Part shown: in pieces, positions 22,439 through 37,400 of the stretch | Numbering within the stretch: position 1 is the stretch's first letter | Layout: every line of letters starts with the position of its first letter | Source of the DNA: Owenia fusiformis | Lineage: Eukaryota > Annelida > Polychaeta > Sabellida > Oweniidae | Direction: 5' to 3' | Length of the DNA stretch: 64,000 nt | Assembly: GCA_903813345.2 (NCBI GenBank) | Contig: CAIIXF020000001.1 | Location: forward strand, 8,561,098 to 8,625,097 | Translations under genes and position numbers: made by a program | Notes under the pieces: generated by a model | What the model was told of the DNA's origin: nothing | The model's database searches: none | What the model saw: only the letters and a program-made list of their open reading frames with translations

Positions 22439-25400
22439 GTGAGTATTCAACTCTTTATTGAACTTTTTTGTATTTGAGTTATTTTATGCAGTTGTCTCTT
22501 TCGGCATTTTACCAAACATTTTGCCATACATTGTTTTGTTATGAACTGTTTGCTTGGGAGTCATTTGACAAAACAATTTGACAATGTTCTGTCCCTGCAA
22601 GACTGCCCTTTGCATTTTTTCGCTACGCTTTCAAAAGAGAGTTTCATCTTCACCCTTTCAGTTGACAATAAATCTCTGAACTCACCTTGCCAACCAGAGT
22701 TTGTTGTCGAAATATGGATGACTTTCCATATATGAATATTTCCTCGTCATTGCATAGTTAATGAGTAAGCATTTAGCATGTGTTCCTCCCAGTTGCTGAT
22801 TGAAAAGCTCAGCGTGGTAGGTTTGAAATGATTTGTGACCTGGGCTGTCTCAGGTACCAGTCTTGGGGGTGGGGCTGCTAAACGGTGTCATTGATGCATT
22901 GTTTTCAGAGATTAGCATGAGAAAGCCTCTGTTAATATCTATTTCAAATAACCATTTCTCTTCTAAAACTGTTTCCACTAACCCCTCCAATAATAAGAAC
23001 TATCATAAAATCTGTATAGTATATTACATAGTCAGTCAGCAGTATAGGTAATGCAATAGGTTCATTGGCTAGTTCATAGTTTCAGTGAAGCTAATTACTA
23101 GTAAGACTACCACCACATCTGGCCTACAGTAATAAATACCACTGTTCTGCTCTTGCAAAAATTATTTTATGTTAGACAAAAGTGCTAATGATTCATATAT
23201 GAAGAGCTTTCTTTTTCCAATTTAAGTTCCAAAATATAAAAAATAAATCAATCTGTTGCATTAAGATTACATCTCATTTTCAAGAACAATCTATTTCTGT
23301 TCATAAGCAAACTTTTGTTATTAATGTTAAAAATAACACAAAGTATGCACAGAAGCATCTTGATGAATGATGGCAAAAGTAGTTGGAATTTACATTTACA
23401 TACTAAAATATTATCTTATAGTTTAAATGAACAATTTTAGGCCTTTTATCAGGAGACAGTGTGGATTAGGTTTGCAGCTTTGTGAGTTGTGTACATAGTC
23501 TTGCTGATAACTCTGTGTCTCTTACACAAGTATGCAGGAAATGTTTCATAAACCTACATGAACGATAACTTTTCTGGTATTTCCTCAAAAACCAATTTTG
23601 GTTAGATTAGGAGATATACTCTAATCCTGTTTGATGGATGGGATGGATGCATTGTACATATACTGTAGTCATCAGTTTACTTTCATATAGCAGGCTATTA
23701 GATAAAATATGGTGTCATACAATTGTATATTTATATGATGCTTACCTATATAATATTACCTATGCAGTGTTTTCACCAGGATTTTTTCTCAATAGGTGCA
23801 ATATTATTATTTTTTCAGTTTTGCCCAAAAAATGATCAAAATATGCCAGTTTTTTATGAATTTTTCCAACTTTGAAGTGGATGCAAATGGGTTTTCAGGT
23901 GGTTGCAAGCTTATTTTTTAAAATTTCAAGTGGGTGCTGTGCCCACTCACTTCAATGCTGGGGAGATCTTATTAGAAGTAATGAAATTGAGTTAGGACAG
24001 TGAGGAGAATGAGTACATACTTTCCAAAATAAAAATAGAATGTTTTCTTTGTGATTCACCAGAATGTTTTTCAATCACTGTTAAGGAAGAGGAAGAAGAG
24101 AGGCATCCTACCTGAAGGGAATATTATTCTTTATAGGATGAGCTTTTTGTACTATTTACACACTGACTAGCTAGATTTATAAACATACACTGACTAGATC
24201 TTTAATTAATATGGCAAGAATTTTTTGGAATAACTTCAATCATGCATCTCTACTACTGATTATATCCTCCACCTCTTCAGTAAATGAATCCTAACTCATT
24301 AACAGTTTTCCAATTTATCTCTGTTTTGGTGAATATATTCATCATTCCACAATTTAGAAATTCATTGACAACAACAGTGATAGCTTGGGGACAATAGTAT
24401 CAACACAAACTCCATTTGTTTTATAGAATAAAAATGTATGTGGTTGTCTCCAAAGTCCAACATGGCTCCAGTAGCCAATATAGCTAAATAAAAAAACTGC
24501 TTTTTGTCTACATTTGAGGAAAACGTCACCAATACCTATTATGGAAGCCAGTAATAATGACTGGCGACCACTATTTCTATTGTACATATCGCTCAGCAGA
24601 CTGAAGGTTATGGACCTCCTTGAGCGGGTAACTTGAGCAGGTATAATCATATTTATTAAATGTTAATATTGGATTGAATTTGAATGCATATTTTAGAATA
24701 ATCTACAGCAGTATTAGCTTGAACCATCAATTTTCAATAAACTTATACCACAAATTTCAAAATGTGGAAATGTAAATCTGCAAAATTAAAAGATTGTCTG
24801 TCTTTAAGATTGAAGTTATGGTTCCATTTAAGAAATGCTGAAGATTTCTGCCCCATTTTGTTCACATCTTGTAGAGGGCATTGACCCTCCTTGTCTGAGC
24901 TGCGTCTAATAATATGAAGTTACAACGAGTTAATAAAATATAGTAGACACTTTGCTTTTTAATTCTGTATAGAAAAATGTCCTGTAATGTTTTTTATTTG
25001 TTTACCACTAAGAACATTCTGATACTGAGACATCTTTATCGAACTCTTTAAATAGTAACATGAAATATGTCTACAGTTAAATGTTATAAATACAACTTCA
25101 GACAGCGACCTCTTGATCGAAATGACCTCTGTATACACTATGTATACATGTATCATTTGTACAGGGTGGTCCACAAAATGCAGCCTATGAATATGAAATA
25201 TTCCGCATTGTATTTGCAATATCATTATCATTAGATACTTCAAAGATAATGTGTATGAATGTACCTCAAGGAAAATATGTGTGAAAGAACTAAAAGATAA
25301 TGTGTATGAATGCACTTAAGGAAAATGTGTAAGAAAGTACTTCAAGGATAATGTCACTTGTGTGTGAAAGATGATGTATATGAAAGTACTTTAAGGATAA

Positions 25401-28400
25401 TGTGGAAGCACTACAAAGGTATTTGTTTGATAGCACTTCAAGGATAATGTGTTTGTATGCATTACAAAGATAATATATATGAAAGCCTATAAGGATAATG
25501 TGTATGAAAGCACTTCAAGGATAGTATGTATAAAAGCACTTTAAGGATAATGTGTATGAAAGCACTTCAAGGATAGTATGTATAAAAGCACTTTAAGGAT
25601 AATGTGTATGAAAGCACTTCAAAGATTATATGTATTAAAGCATTTCAAGGATAATATGTTTGAAAGCATTTCAGAGAAAATGTGTTTGAAAGCACTTCAA
25701 GGATTATATGTATGAAAGTACTTCAAAGATAATTTATATGAAAGCAATTCAAGGACAATGTGTATGAACACAATCTAGACTTGCTTACTCAGGCAAATCA
25801 TGACATATTAGCAAGGGTATATCATTGACAAAGTTATTCCAAAAACGAATTGAGGGTTGCATATTTTGGGGTCACGTTGTATTACTGGTTTTAGGAGCTA
25901 AAACTCTCAAAACAAGTTATCTATTTTGAACCATCAATGTCTGCAATTTTATTTGAAGCAAAAATCAATAGAGCATATACGTATAAATCAATAAAAAACA
26001 AAGAATCATCTATTCACATTGAAATATTTTTTGTTTTTATTGCCCGTAGAGACACATTCAAAGCTATGCTCCCAGTATGTGTTGATTACATATTCTAGAC
26101 ATATAGACCTGTTCATTCTTGTGCTTCAGCTATCAGCTAAGTTTTAGGTGAAGAAGTTTTAGGTACATTCTTCCTAGTCTCATTTCGGATATTTAACTAC
26201 TTGTAACTAATGTGACATATACATGCATTTTTGTTTAATGTTATTCTGCAAAGCATGAGTTTAAGAGAAGAATGTTTACCATTGGGAGAAACATTTTCAA
26301 AAAAATCTTAAAAGATACTTTTTTCTTCAATATTTTTACATCTCCCAGGATTCCAAAATTGTCTACATTAACTGATATTGCCTCTTTTTGCCTTTTAGAC
26401 TCTTAATTATTCCTTATTTAATATTATAACTTAAAATCCCCATTCAGGGAAAATAGATATATGTAGATTTATGTGTTCATTTTTATCAAAAATAGATAAA
26501 AATGTTAATCATTTGAAGTGTGTAATTATGCATATGTGCATTTTAATAGGCATGAAGGATGTCATGTATTGGCCATTGCGATGAATTATCAAATGAATTA
26601 CTGCATGTAAATTGGTCAAAGAGGCCACTTTATATTTCATTGACCGATCATACACTACTGTAATTGATGTCAAGGAGACATTGTAAATCATAAATTGGAT
26701 ATTGTATTGGCCTATGATCAATGTTGTTTGATAAGTTTGGCCTATCTTGGATTAGGAAGTTATGAAAATCAAACTGGTTAATGAGTATTCAGTGGCCAAG
26801 GATACATAAGTTATTGAATGATTTGAAGTGTAATACAGGATATATTGTGCTCGAGAAATTCTGTGTTGGCACGAAAAGAAGTCGAGTGCAAATACAGAAT
26901 ATCGAGAGCACAATATATCCTGTTTTGCACTTCATATCATTCTATTACGTTTTGTGGATATTACATTGACAAATCAGAATTATAGGTATTTTACAAGTTG
27001 AGATAATAGAGTTTTGATAAATCATTGAGAATATTTAAATCAATGATCTCAACTACTCTGTAACTAAGAATATATAACATTTTTACAACATTTATGTCAA
27101 TATATGTTGTGAACTTTCGATGGTCTACATTGAATTTTGAGAGCTCTGGTAAACTTGACCTTACTGTGATCTCCCTACATCAAAGGTGGTCACCTATACA
27201 CCTCCAATGGTCATGTAACTGATCAGTAGTGGAGCTGACAGGTGATAAACATGGATTACGTTGTTTGTACTTTACATGTGAATCACCTTTGATTCACTAT
27301 ATCTTACGTTTACATCATATACAATGAATGGTAATGTAACAAGTGTGATACCAATTAATCCTGCATCTTTATTAATTAATACTTATCAGTTAAGATGGTA
27401 TTTCCTAACTGAAGTGTTTATTGTTGAATGGGATGATTTTAAGTATTTCAAGCACTTCTATTTAAATATCAAGTGCTCTAATTTATAAATATAGACATCC
27501 CTAGTCGGTACTTGAAACTATCCTCAGAGGTTTACACCCGGGCACAAATATTTACTTACTGTATCTTTAAAGATGGGAATACATATGGTATTGTAGAGCA
27601 ACTTGAACTGATAATCAGGTGAATCTCCTAAGAGACCTATAAATCCTGTTGTCTATTGATACAATGGACTAAATGGTGCAAAATCTACATGCAAATGGCA
27701 TATTCTTTGATTAATAATGTTCCATTGACTAAATTTTGATTCCTTCTGGTATCCAAAGCTCCTACTCCTCTGAAAAATAGTCTGCATAGCTACTTCAGAG
27801 AGAGAGGGTAATATTAAAAGCTTGTTTTAAGATTACAAATATTCTATATATTTCTATATCTTCTGAATATATAAACAATTTGTAATCCCAAACAAAACAA
27901 TTTGTTTTGTTTTAAACACTTATTAACATAATAGATACTAAAAGCTTGTTAACAAAGCACTGCAGAGGTGTTACACAGGCACAAAATCTTTCCTTATGAA
28001 GCTTGTCAAAATGCTTCTACATCAGGAAGGAATTTAACATGACTGTATAACATACCATTGTAAGATATAATATACCTATCTCCAGATCTTTCTGATAGCT
28101 GTCTATGGTATTATTATAACATCTAGTAATTCCTGAAGACTTTATGGGCTTCATTCCTTATTTTGAAGTGAGGAAATACCACATTCAAAATATATACAAT
28201 AGAAAGCATCTAACCTGTATGTATTTTTCTGAGGAGCATATCTGTTAACAGACGTGTTGCCCTGAGGGAACAAGTCAAGGATTACCCTTTGCATTCGTTT
28301 GACTACACTTCTTAAAAGAGAGCTTCGTCTTCACTCTTTCAAACTAAAATAAACCTGTGAACTCACCGCGCCAATCAGTGTTCGTCGGCCAAAATTGACC

Positions 28401-31400
28401 GACGTTCTATATATGGTCATTCCTTCTGACGTCATCGTTGAGCCCGGAATTGACCAATGGCATGCGCATATTTAATTAGAACGCATTCGCCGTATGTTTC
28501 TTCAAGCTCGCTGATTGGTGGAAGGTCAGCGCGTAGGTCAAAAGTGATTTACCCATACTGTCACCGGTACCCATCATGGGGCGGGGCTACTAAACTGTAA
28601 TATGGTCTCTACTAGGCAGAGTGTAGTTTAACTAGACTCTGCACGCAGGGTAGTCAAGGATCAGGACTGAACAAATTAAATACATCTGCATGGCAACATG
28701 GATTCAATCCAATGTCTGTCAATAACTAATTCTTTTTCAAATGTATAACATACTAGTACTCAGAATGCACATTGTGACCATTAAGTTTGTTTATCTCATT
28801 ATAAAATGTCTTATTTGTAAATTATACATATCTTAGAAATCTGTTTCTTGTTTGATGTTTAAACTACCTGAGGGAGTAAGCTGTCACATGTAGCATACAG
28901 CAGTACCACCATGTTAATATTTGTTGAATTTTCTTTTGCAAAGTGTTGAAAACTCTATGAAGTAGGCATAGTAGGAGGTGCGCATTTTCTTATATGTAAC
29001 ACATTCTAATTTTGTCTTTTACCTGTGCCATATCAAAAATGCTTTTCAGTAGCATACTTTTGTTATGTATGTTTCTGTAACTGGTACCCATTACTCTGAA
29101 TTACATTTGCTATTACAATTGTCCCGTTTCATTTTGATTTGAGCATATTGTAATATATACGTAATAGGTCTTTAGGATAAGATCTTATATACATATTGGA
29201 TTATACTTTATGGGTCAGTCTATTGGACTTTTGGATAAGGTCGGCTTGTCCAGAGCAGAAAGGTATACATTTCTACAATTACTAGAATGTTCATGTTCAT
29301 TTGAACAATGTCTATTGAGCTGAACAATATATGGTCAGGAGATAAGTGATTGAAATCAACTAAGAAATGAACAACCCAGGGCCAAGAAAACATGGACATC
29401 ATTTAGCTATTCCTAACAATTGGCAAAGCCCTTGATGACCAATTTTATAGTAGTTGTATAAGCTCACATCTTAGTTAACTCAGCTCCTGTTAGTCAAACT
29501 CAGTGAAGACCGATCGTGAGAAGATGATAAGCCTACCCATATCTCTGTATTTTCAAGGATTTTTTATCAGTTATATCTTAGAATTTGTTGGTTCCAATGG
29601 TAAATTGTATTTTACCACAACATCCAGAGCAGTCATATATGTTTCATTTTAATTGCTCCAAATGCTTCATTGGTATCTGGCATGAGTATGTTTGGATCGA
29701 TGAAATGATTAAGTTCAAACCACTCTTAATTTGAAGTCTATGGTCGGGCTGAAACATTCTTGACTGGCAACTTTTGACATATTATATTCAGTATAATGTT
29801 CAAATTCAAACTGTTTTTGTTCCCTCTATGGATTCCTAGATCCGTCCCAGAGTGACACTTTGGAACAATGCGGGTTTAGCTTTTCAGTTGTTTTCCTTCA
29901 AGAATCTACTTGTATTTATATCTTTTAAGACCCAGACTCAAAAAGGCTCTGGGGAATGTGTGTAAACCACATCCTTCTTTGAACATACCACATAGAAAAG
30001 AGGTTTGTTTTGCAAACTTGTGGGAATGTTTGCTCTTATCAAAATTTGCAATTTGTTAAATTACTTTTTGATACAGTATGTATACATGCAAATGTTTTGC
30101 CAGCTTAATATTACAATGTTGGTGAAAGACTGACACGAAAAAGCATGAAAAACAAGGCTCAAAAACACAGCATAAAAGAAATTTGGGAATGAGAAATATT
30201 AACATTTGTTCCACACATACTTTGTTGAAACAGCACCAATGAGTATTATGCTCAATTGAAATTGCTTTAATATTTTACAAAGTATTGCTATAATTTATGT
30301 AAGGTGTACCAGCTAATCTATCCTTATAGTTCGGCTACTATGAAGTTCTTTATTGAACTAGACCTGTTGTTGCTAGAACTACTTGGAGATGTACATCATG
30401 TCTTTAGCACCCAGTTATTATGTTGAAAGTTCCCATTCAAGATATTTTTAAACAAACTGTGAAATTTATGAGCCTTCTCCAAAAAGAAACTACCTATGTA
30501 TATAAAGTCATCTAATATTATGGAGAAAAGTAATATGTTTGGTTATTCTTGTATTTAGTTATTTCAAAATATCTTTCAATTATTATGTACATATTTTGAT
30601 TTATTTGGTACTTTACATTCTTCAAAGGGCTTGCCTTCACCTCACATAAGATTGCAGATACAGGTGAACCTTGTTCAACTGGGAACTGGAAAATGTTTAA
30701 TTATGCTCATAGTTTATTTGGCTAGTAAACTGAAACAAAGAACAGTAGGTTCAAATTATCATTTTCAAGTTTCTTAACAGTTTATTTGAAATTAAGTATA
30801 ATGTTCGTAAAGCAAAAAACCACAATGTGACAGAATTATAAAAAATGAGACCAATATGTTATTGTTCAAAAGTGAAAACATATAATTCTGATATGCGACT
30901 GTATGCAAGGTGTCAACATTCTGTTTGCCCGATAAATCTAGTTAAATTAATGAGTTTAACATCTCTTTTGGTTGCTTGTATCTCTTCTTTGAAAAATAAA
31001 ACTTAAAGATTAATAAAGAAAACTCCTAATGAATAGTAAAGGAAGGTTTACTCCTCATTCTCAATAAAAAGGGCAAATCAGAAAATGTCCTAAAATGTAT
31101 TCTGTCAAACTTGAGGTCTGTAAGTGCAATTTGTGGATGGAGTGAAAGGCCCTATGTATACTTTGGAAATATTGTTTAATCCAATTTGTATTTGTCATTG
31201 ACTTAGAAAAAAGTTGTTAGGTCTTAATTTTCAAAATTTTGTTTGAACTTTGTGCCATTGTATCAGCAAAAGTTACATGATATTAACCATTTAACATTTT
31301 TTGTGCATATATTAGATTGTATATCATTTCTAAAAGTGACATCACCGGGTTACGTTGTGATGTCACTTAGGATGCAGTATTCCTTTACTAAATTCTTCAA

Positions 31401-34400
31401 TTTATATGTCACTATCACAAGTGGTAATATGTTGTTACAGTCTCCAACTTTTTAGTGGACATCAGTTGGTGTTCAATGTTCGGTTATGGGTATGTGGCGG
31501 TCAGCTTCTAACAAATGGTATCTGTAACAAATGGCAGGTAGTGACATTTTGCATGTTAATGCCTTGTGTTTCTCTTTTTAATCCCTTGAATGCCAAAACC
31601 ATGTTGTTGTCTTTAGTTGAAAAGAAGTGTTCATCATGGTTTAAGTATCTCTATACTTTTGTTTTCAATGAAATCTAAAGCTAAAATGTATTTTTCTCTG
31701 AACCAACTTTCTGCACTTAAGAATTCTCTATTTTTCAGCCAGTCTTCATTTTTCAAAGCAAAATACACTAGATTAGGATAGATGTATGATGCCTTGGTGT
31801 GAAGTATGGTTACTTAGAGATATGCATGAAAACAAAATTCTAAAAAAAAGATAAATTTACGATTTTGTGAAATCAAAAAAGAAGTTTTTATTACAATTTA
31901 TTTAAACTTTACAAGGGGACTTAAGCAAGTTTTTATTTTTTCATTTTCCATGTTTCTATCATTCAGTTTTCTATTGAACAATGTCATTATTAAAGTGTTC
32001 CCTCCAGGATTTTAATCTGAAGGATTTTTTTATAATATTTTGGGGTTTGGTTTTTTTGTGTAATATTTGATTTTGATTTTTGAAACTTTATTTGAAGAAC
32101 ATTAAACATTTGAACAAAACAGATACATTCCATACCTACTGAAAGTACATTCTACTTCCCAAAGTTCCATTTTTAAAAATAAATAATGAATATTTGAAAT
32201 TAGAAAAATATTGCTCCATATGATACTATTCCAGGTGTTATGTATCTTGAACCTCAGTAGATGCATGTACATGCACAATATATCTTGTTTCCCATGAAGG
32301 ATGGAATCCCTTTCCATATGCACATTATACATTCACAATTATACATTAAAAGGATTGTTTCTTTGAATGTAATTGAATCGAAGGTTAACCATCTACTTGA
32401 AATGTTGTGCATGCATTATCTGTTCAGGTAGTAGGCAATTAAGTCAAGGACTATAACAAATAAAACTGTCACAAAATATATATAGGTATACCCATTTGGA
32501 GTATTTATACTCAGATTGGGAGATAAATTAGACAAAGGTGAACAATCAACAGTTATCTCCCATTTAAATAATATATTCTTTTGAATTTTGAGGCACTTTT
32601 ATTCAGATGTAAGTTTTTGAGCAAGTGGAAACTGTTAGAGAAGGAGAAAGCATAAGGAATAAATGTCAGACAAGTGTCCTCCCTAAATGAACATCATCAT
32701 TAGGAGGGAAAGATGTGAAAGTGTGAACCTGGATTCACCTATTATATCTCTAGCTCAAGGGAAATAATATAGTAAAATCTGTCTTAGTAAACACTGTGTT
32801 TAGTGAACACCACTTCAAGACACATTTTACATTGACTCATGCATAGCATCCCCTCTCTGTAGTGAACACCTACCAACAGTGAACAGTTTTTGTGGATCCA
32901 TAGGTGTCCACTATATATAATACAGGTTTTACTATATTTTTAGGAAGCTTTTATCAACGTTGATGCTTATTTTCTGCCTTTTCAAATCTCGTCAATTTCC
33001 TGGAGATTTGTAAAGATGCAATTAATTGCTCAAAAGTTAAAAAATTAATAAGTACATGTAAACCAGACAAAAGTTTATCGAAGAATACATGGCCTTGCTT
33101 CCTGTATTCTGTGGCTTATTAATCTTGCTCCCCTGCATGTATACAGTGCTGTAATTAATCATACGTAAATGCCAATGATCATATAAATTACCCCCCAAAA
33201 TACATGTTGCCTGAATTTACGGGGAAAGCAATAGTCTGTAGTCTACAATCTTACACACTCATTCATGCCAAGATTTTTTATCCCTGGCAAAACTTTAACA
33301 AGTACCAATGTTAGATGACTGTTTAATTAAAGGAAAAATTGACTGATAACTGTAAAGTGTTTTTGTCCACCTTCCTGTCTGTTTCAACCTGCCAGTTTCT
33401 GGTAGGACTGTAGATTGAGAGGGTAGAGTTGTTGAACATAACTAGGTCACTGTGACTCTTATATCTAGTTTATTGCTGTCACCCATGATTACATTGACGT
33501 TACACAACAAGAGGTCTTGCCTCACATTAACTAGCAACGTGTGTAGCTGGTTGTAATATGTATGGCCAAAATAATTGAAGAAATAGCTATAAAGATCATT
33601 TTGCGTATGTACCCTAGTCTATTGTCAAGATGATTTGCACAAAAGAGAGTGTGATGTGAAGTCAAACACACTTGCATTGACAATAATATTTTACATAGAG
33701 CTTTATAATGATTATTTCGACCTATGATTTTTTTTGAAAATTTCTTTTTGCCTGCCTGCAAGGTTTCATTGAAATTAAAAAGAAATCTGAAAAAAGGGAC
33801 AGAAAGTTGCATTTATATGAGCTTCTAACCTGTATTTGTTGATCTTCTGTTAAGTTTCATTTCCTTCATTGGTATATATTATTAGACAATAGATATATAC
33901 CATCATCATATAATATCATTGACATATTTTTATGTTCATGTATTTGCAGAGATCTGAGGTTCAACCATATAAAAGACATTCCAGTAGGGACGTTCAGAGG
34001 TCTACCGAAGCTCAACACATTGTAAGTTTTCTTGACTAAATATAATGTACTCTCGTTAATTTTATACTAAGTATACAACACCCACAGAGATTGTGTTAAT
34101 AATATACAGGATTTCTAGTAATTATAGGTGTACTTCAAAATATAACTTTTTTGTATGAATTGCATACCAATTAGTAAGTGAAAATTAATATTAACTGGTT
34201 TTGAAGCATATGCAATGTGGATACCCTCCACAGCCCTACCATTAAAACATCATATTTAATTACATATACTTTTTTATATCGATGTAAGTTATTCGACAAC
34301 TATTCTATGGTACTCTCTTATTTAAAACCAGTAATTGCTTGTTCAATTGAAGAAGACATTTATATATTGTTGTTTTTAAAATAATCTTAACAGTGTTTTT

Positions 34401-37400
34401 AAAGTCCCTTTGATTAAAGCCAAGTAGCACTTTAGACCTCTCATTTATATTTCAAGTGTTCTTAGTCTCAGTTTCGTGTTTTCACCAATTCATCAATATT
34501 TTGAAAGAAAATAATTTTCAGATTTTTTGTCAGTATTTTTTAAGCCCTTTTTTATAAGACAGCTTAACTCCATGATTTCATAGATGTGTCGGGGCATTTT
34601 CTTCAGAGTTCATCAATTTCAGAATTCTCAGATTTTTAAAAATATATCCTCTATTATTATGCTTCCATAATATTAGAGTTTTTGAGACTTGAACACATTT
34701 TACTAAATCCATACCCTCTTTACCATCTATTATGGGAAATACTGTAACAAAATGGGAAAGAGATCTGATGCGTTTTTAGCTATCTTCTAATAACCTCCAC
34801 CTTTGGCTTATAGTAGAACCTGACCTTTCTTGTCATAATATTAACCTTGAAATGTGGTGTTAGTCATGTCTAGGGTCATAGAGACCATGTAGAGAATCAT
34901 TGATTAATATGGAATCTGTTTAGCCAGAGAATCTGCTTCTCATAAAAAACTCATATAGCCTATCATTATATTCAAATTGCATTTTTTAATTTTGAAGGTG
35001 TTTGCCAAATTGGCATTGTTGACACATTGATTATATACAGGCCCTCCCTGACTGTCCTAGTCATAGCCTTGTCATACAAATTCAGCATATTGAATATTTC
35101 TTATGAAGACCTTAGAAAACAATAGAAAGTATCAGACCCCTTTGGAACACGCCTGACCTCAAATGAGAATATCGAACAAATTGTAACATTGTCCTTCTAA
35201 CAGATTTCATGGAATATGTTGAGAAATATGAAAAAGTTTACCAGGGTTGCTTCCAGGTGGGGGTTGTACCAAGGTGTCATATCAAAGCGAGATGCAATAA
35301 TTATTATGATTTAATTAATGCTTTGTAGTAGAATTTTAAGTACTTAGTATGCAGGTACATGCTCCTCAAGCTATCTCACTTGAATCACACTCTACAGTTT
35401 TTGATATCAAACCTGATATTTTGGGATGTATTAAAAGTTGAAAAAGTATGCTACATTATCTGATTGCGTTTGTAATTGAAAGGTGCCATGTCTGAATTAA
35501 TGTTGATAATAAAGAGAAAGTTGAACCCTTTTTAAGAATTAAACTTTATGGGGTTATATTTGAGATGTGATCATAATCGTACTGGCAAACTCAAGGACCA
35601 TTTATGCATTTCGTCTGACTTTGTGACCCTTCATTTATTACAACCTTATTTTCTGCAGATCAAAGAGTTTTGGATATTAATTTCCGTGTACTGTGTAGAT
35701 TTATTTCAATAATACCAAACTAAACAGAAATGAAAACAAAAAATAATGATGACATATCAGATTTCAACATGAACATGGTTTGAAAAGATCATCTCTGCCC
35801 CACTCCCTTCAACTCCCTGGTAAACCAGTACATTGTATTTACTACAGGTTGGGCCAAAAACATATACATCTTTGATTTGGTTATATTTTTGAGATGCAGG
35901 AATTATTTTTGCTATTATTCCTGGAATGAGATAAATATATCTCCAGAGGTTTCTGAATAAAACAGGTTAACCATCGCGAAATATACACACTGTAAAAAAG
36001 TTATGAAAACATGGATGTTTTTATGTCACCCTGTTCATTTAATAGACTTGCAATTTGCATCATTTTTTTTTTCATTGATCCTTCCTGCAATTTTTAGAAC
36101 TTTCTTTATCCATACTTAAAATTGGTACATAATAATTTGAATAAAATGGCGGTAAAAGTTACATATTCTTTGATGTATTGTATTACATCCATTTTACTTC
36201 TTTACACCTTATCTTCTTCATAGTTGTCATCTTGTATATGTTAATCGATCATAAAAAGACAGTAATTATCATCAGGTCATATTGAAAAGTGCTTTTCAAT
36301 AATGCTTTTCAAAAATAATTTGATGCCTAGTAATATCATTTTCGCAAAGAGGGGTTTACTGTGACTTTATTGCCTAGCTATTTCTATGGATATGTCTAAC
36401 ACAGCACCAGTCTGAAAAAAGTTTAAAAATTCCATGCATATGAGGTCATAATATTTCATGAGAACAAAATGTGTCCTCTCAAAACCATTCAGTTTATACT
36501 TCAGCCCTCATACATGACTTGGCTCGAATTTCCTTGTAGAGTCAAGATAAAGATGTTGTATGGAAGAATGCTCTTTGGAACATTTGTACTCCTTTACTAA
36601 ACTTGCCATGATAATAATTATTTCATATTGTTTTTCAGATTATTGAACAACAATCAGCTCACTCGCATCCATCCAAATACCTTCACAGGCCTCTCAGAAC
36701 TACGATACCTGTAAGTATCCAGTGCTCGTTGACTTGACAATATCATATTCTTCTAACCAGATGTTTTGAAAACATTCCAATAATATCTAGCAAACCAAAT
36801 TTAGAGTGCCCAGATAAAACTTTCTTAAAAGGAGATATGCATATGATTGTAGTACAAACTACAAAAATGCAATAGTGTTGAGCATTGCAATGCAGAGCAT
36901 TATATTGCCAGCAAACAAGGCGATAAATCTAGGCTCATCTGTAGACCTGAATTACATTGGGAAAATTGAGCTGACATCTGACATAGAATCCTATCATATA
37001 AAGAGCATAAATTGACATAATCTCAGTTATAGCAAGTTGCTTGAAAAGCCAAACATGATGTACTTGTACAAAAGAATTTGGAATGTTCTTAATGCTCTTG
37101 TTAAGTGTGTTTAACTAATAGATATTTCAACTGTGAAAGCTTACATTTTATGAAACATCTACTTATAAGAGATTTTTTATGCACTATTTATTGCATGATT
37201 TAGAAAGGCAAGGTAGCTTTATTAAAATGATCCAGATGAAAGATTATTAGAGAATACAACTGTTGCTAAGGTTTCTGGAATCTGGAAGCATTCCTAACTT
37301 TGTAACATAACATAGGCTGTTTTGTGAGAGATGTTTGCCCCATAATGTGCTTAGGGACCTAATTATTCCAATGACTTGTGAAATGATAAGAAACAATTCT

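Larger units (their letters stand above)
22439..33949 (+). other. PXDN intron 1 (11.5 kb)
   Basis: A long first intron with no exon that I can support. It contains two copies of a promoter-like repeat (22599-22895, 28277-28605), a 26-bp degenerate tandem array (25235-25770), a hairpin repeat (26817-26941), a short TGTCACCACC element (31406-31567) and a TACAGT-ended MITE (32768-32936). Long first introns often hold enhancers, but nothing here proves one. Confidence 0.8.
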
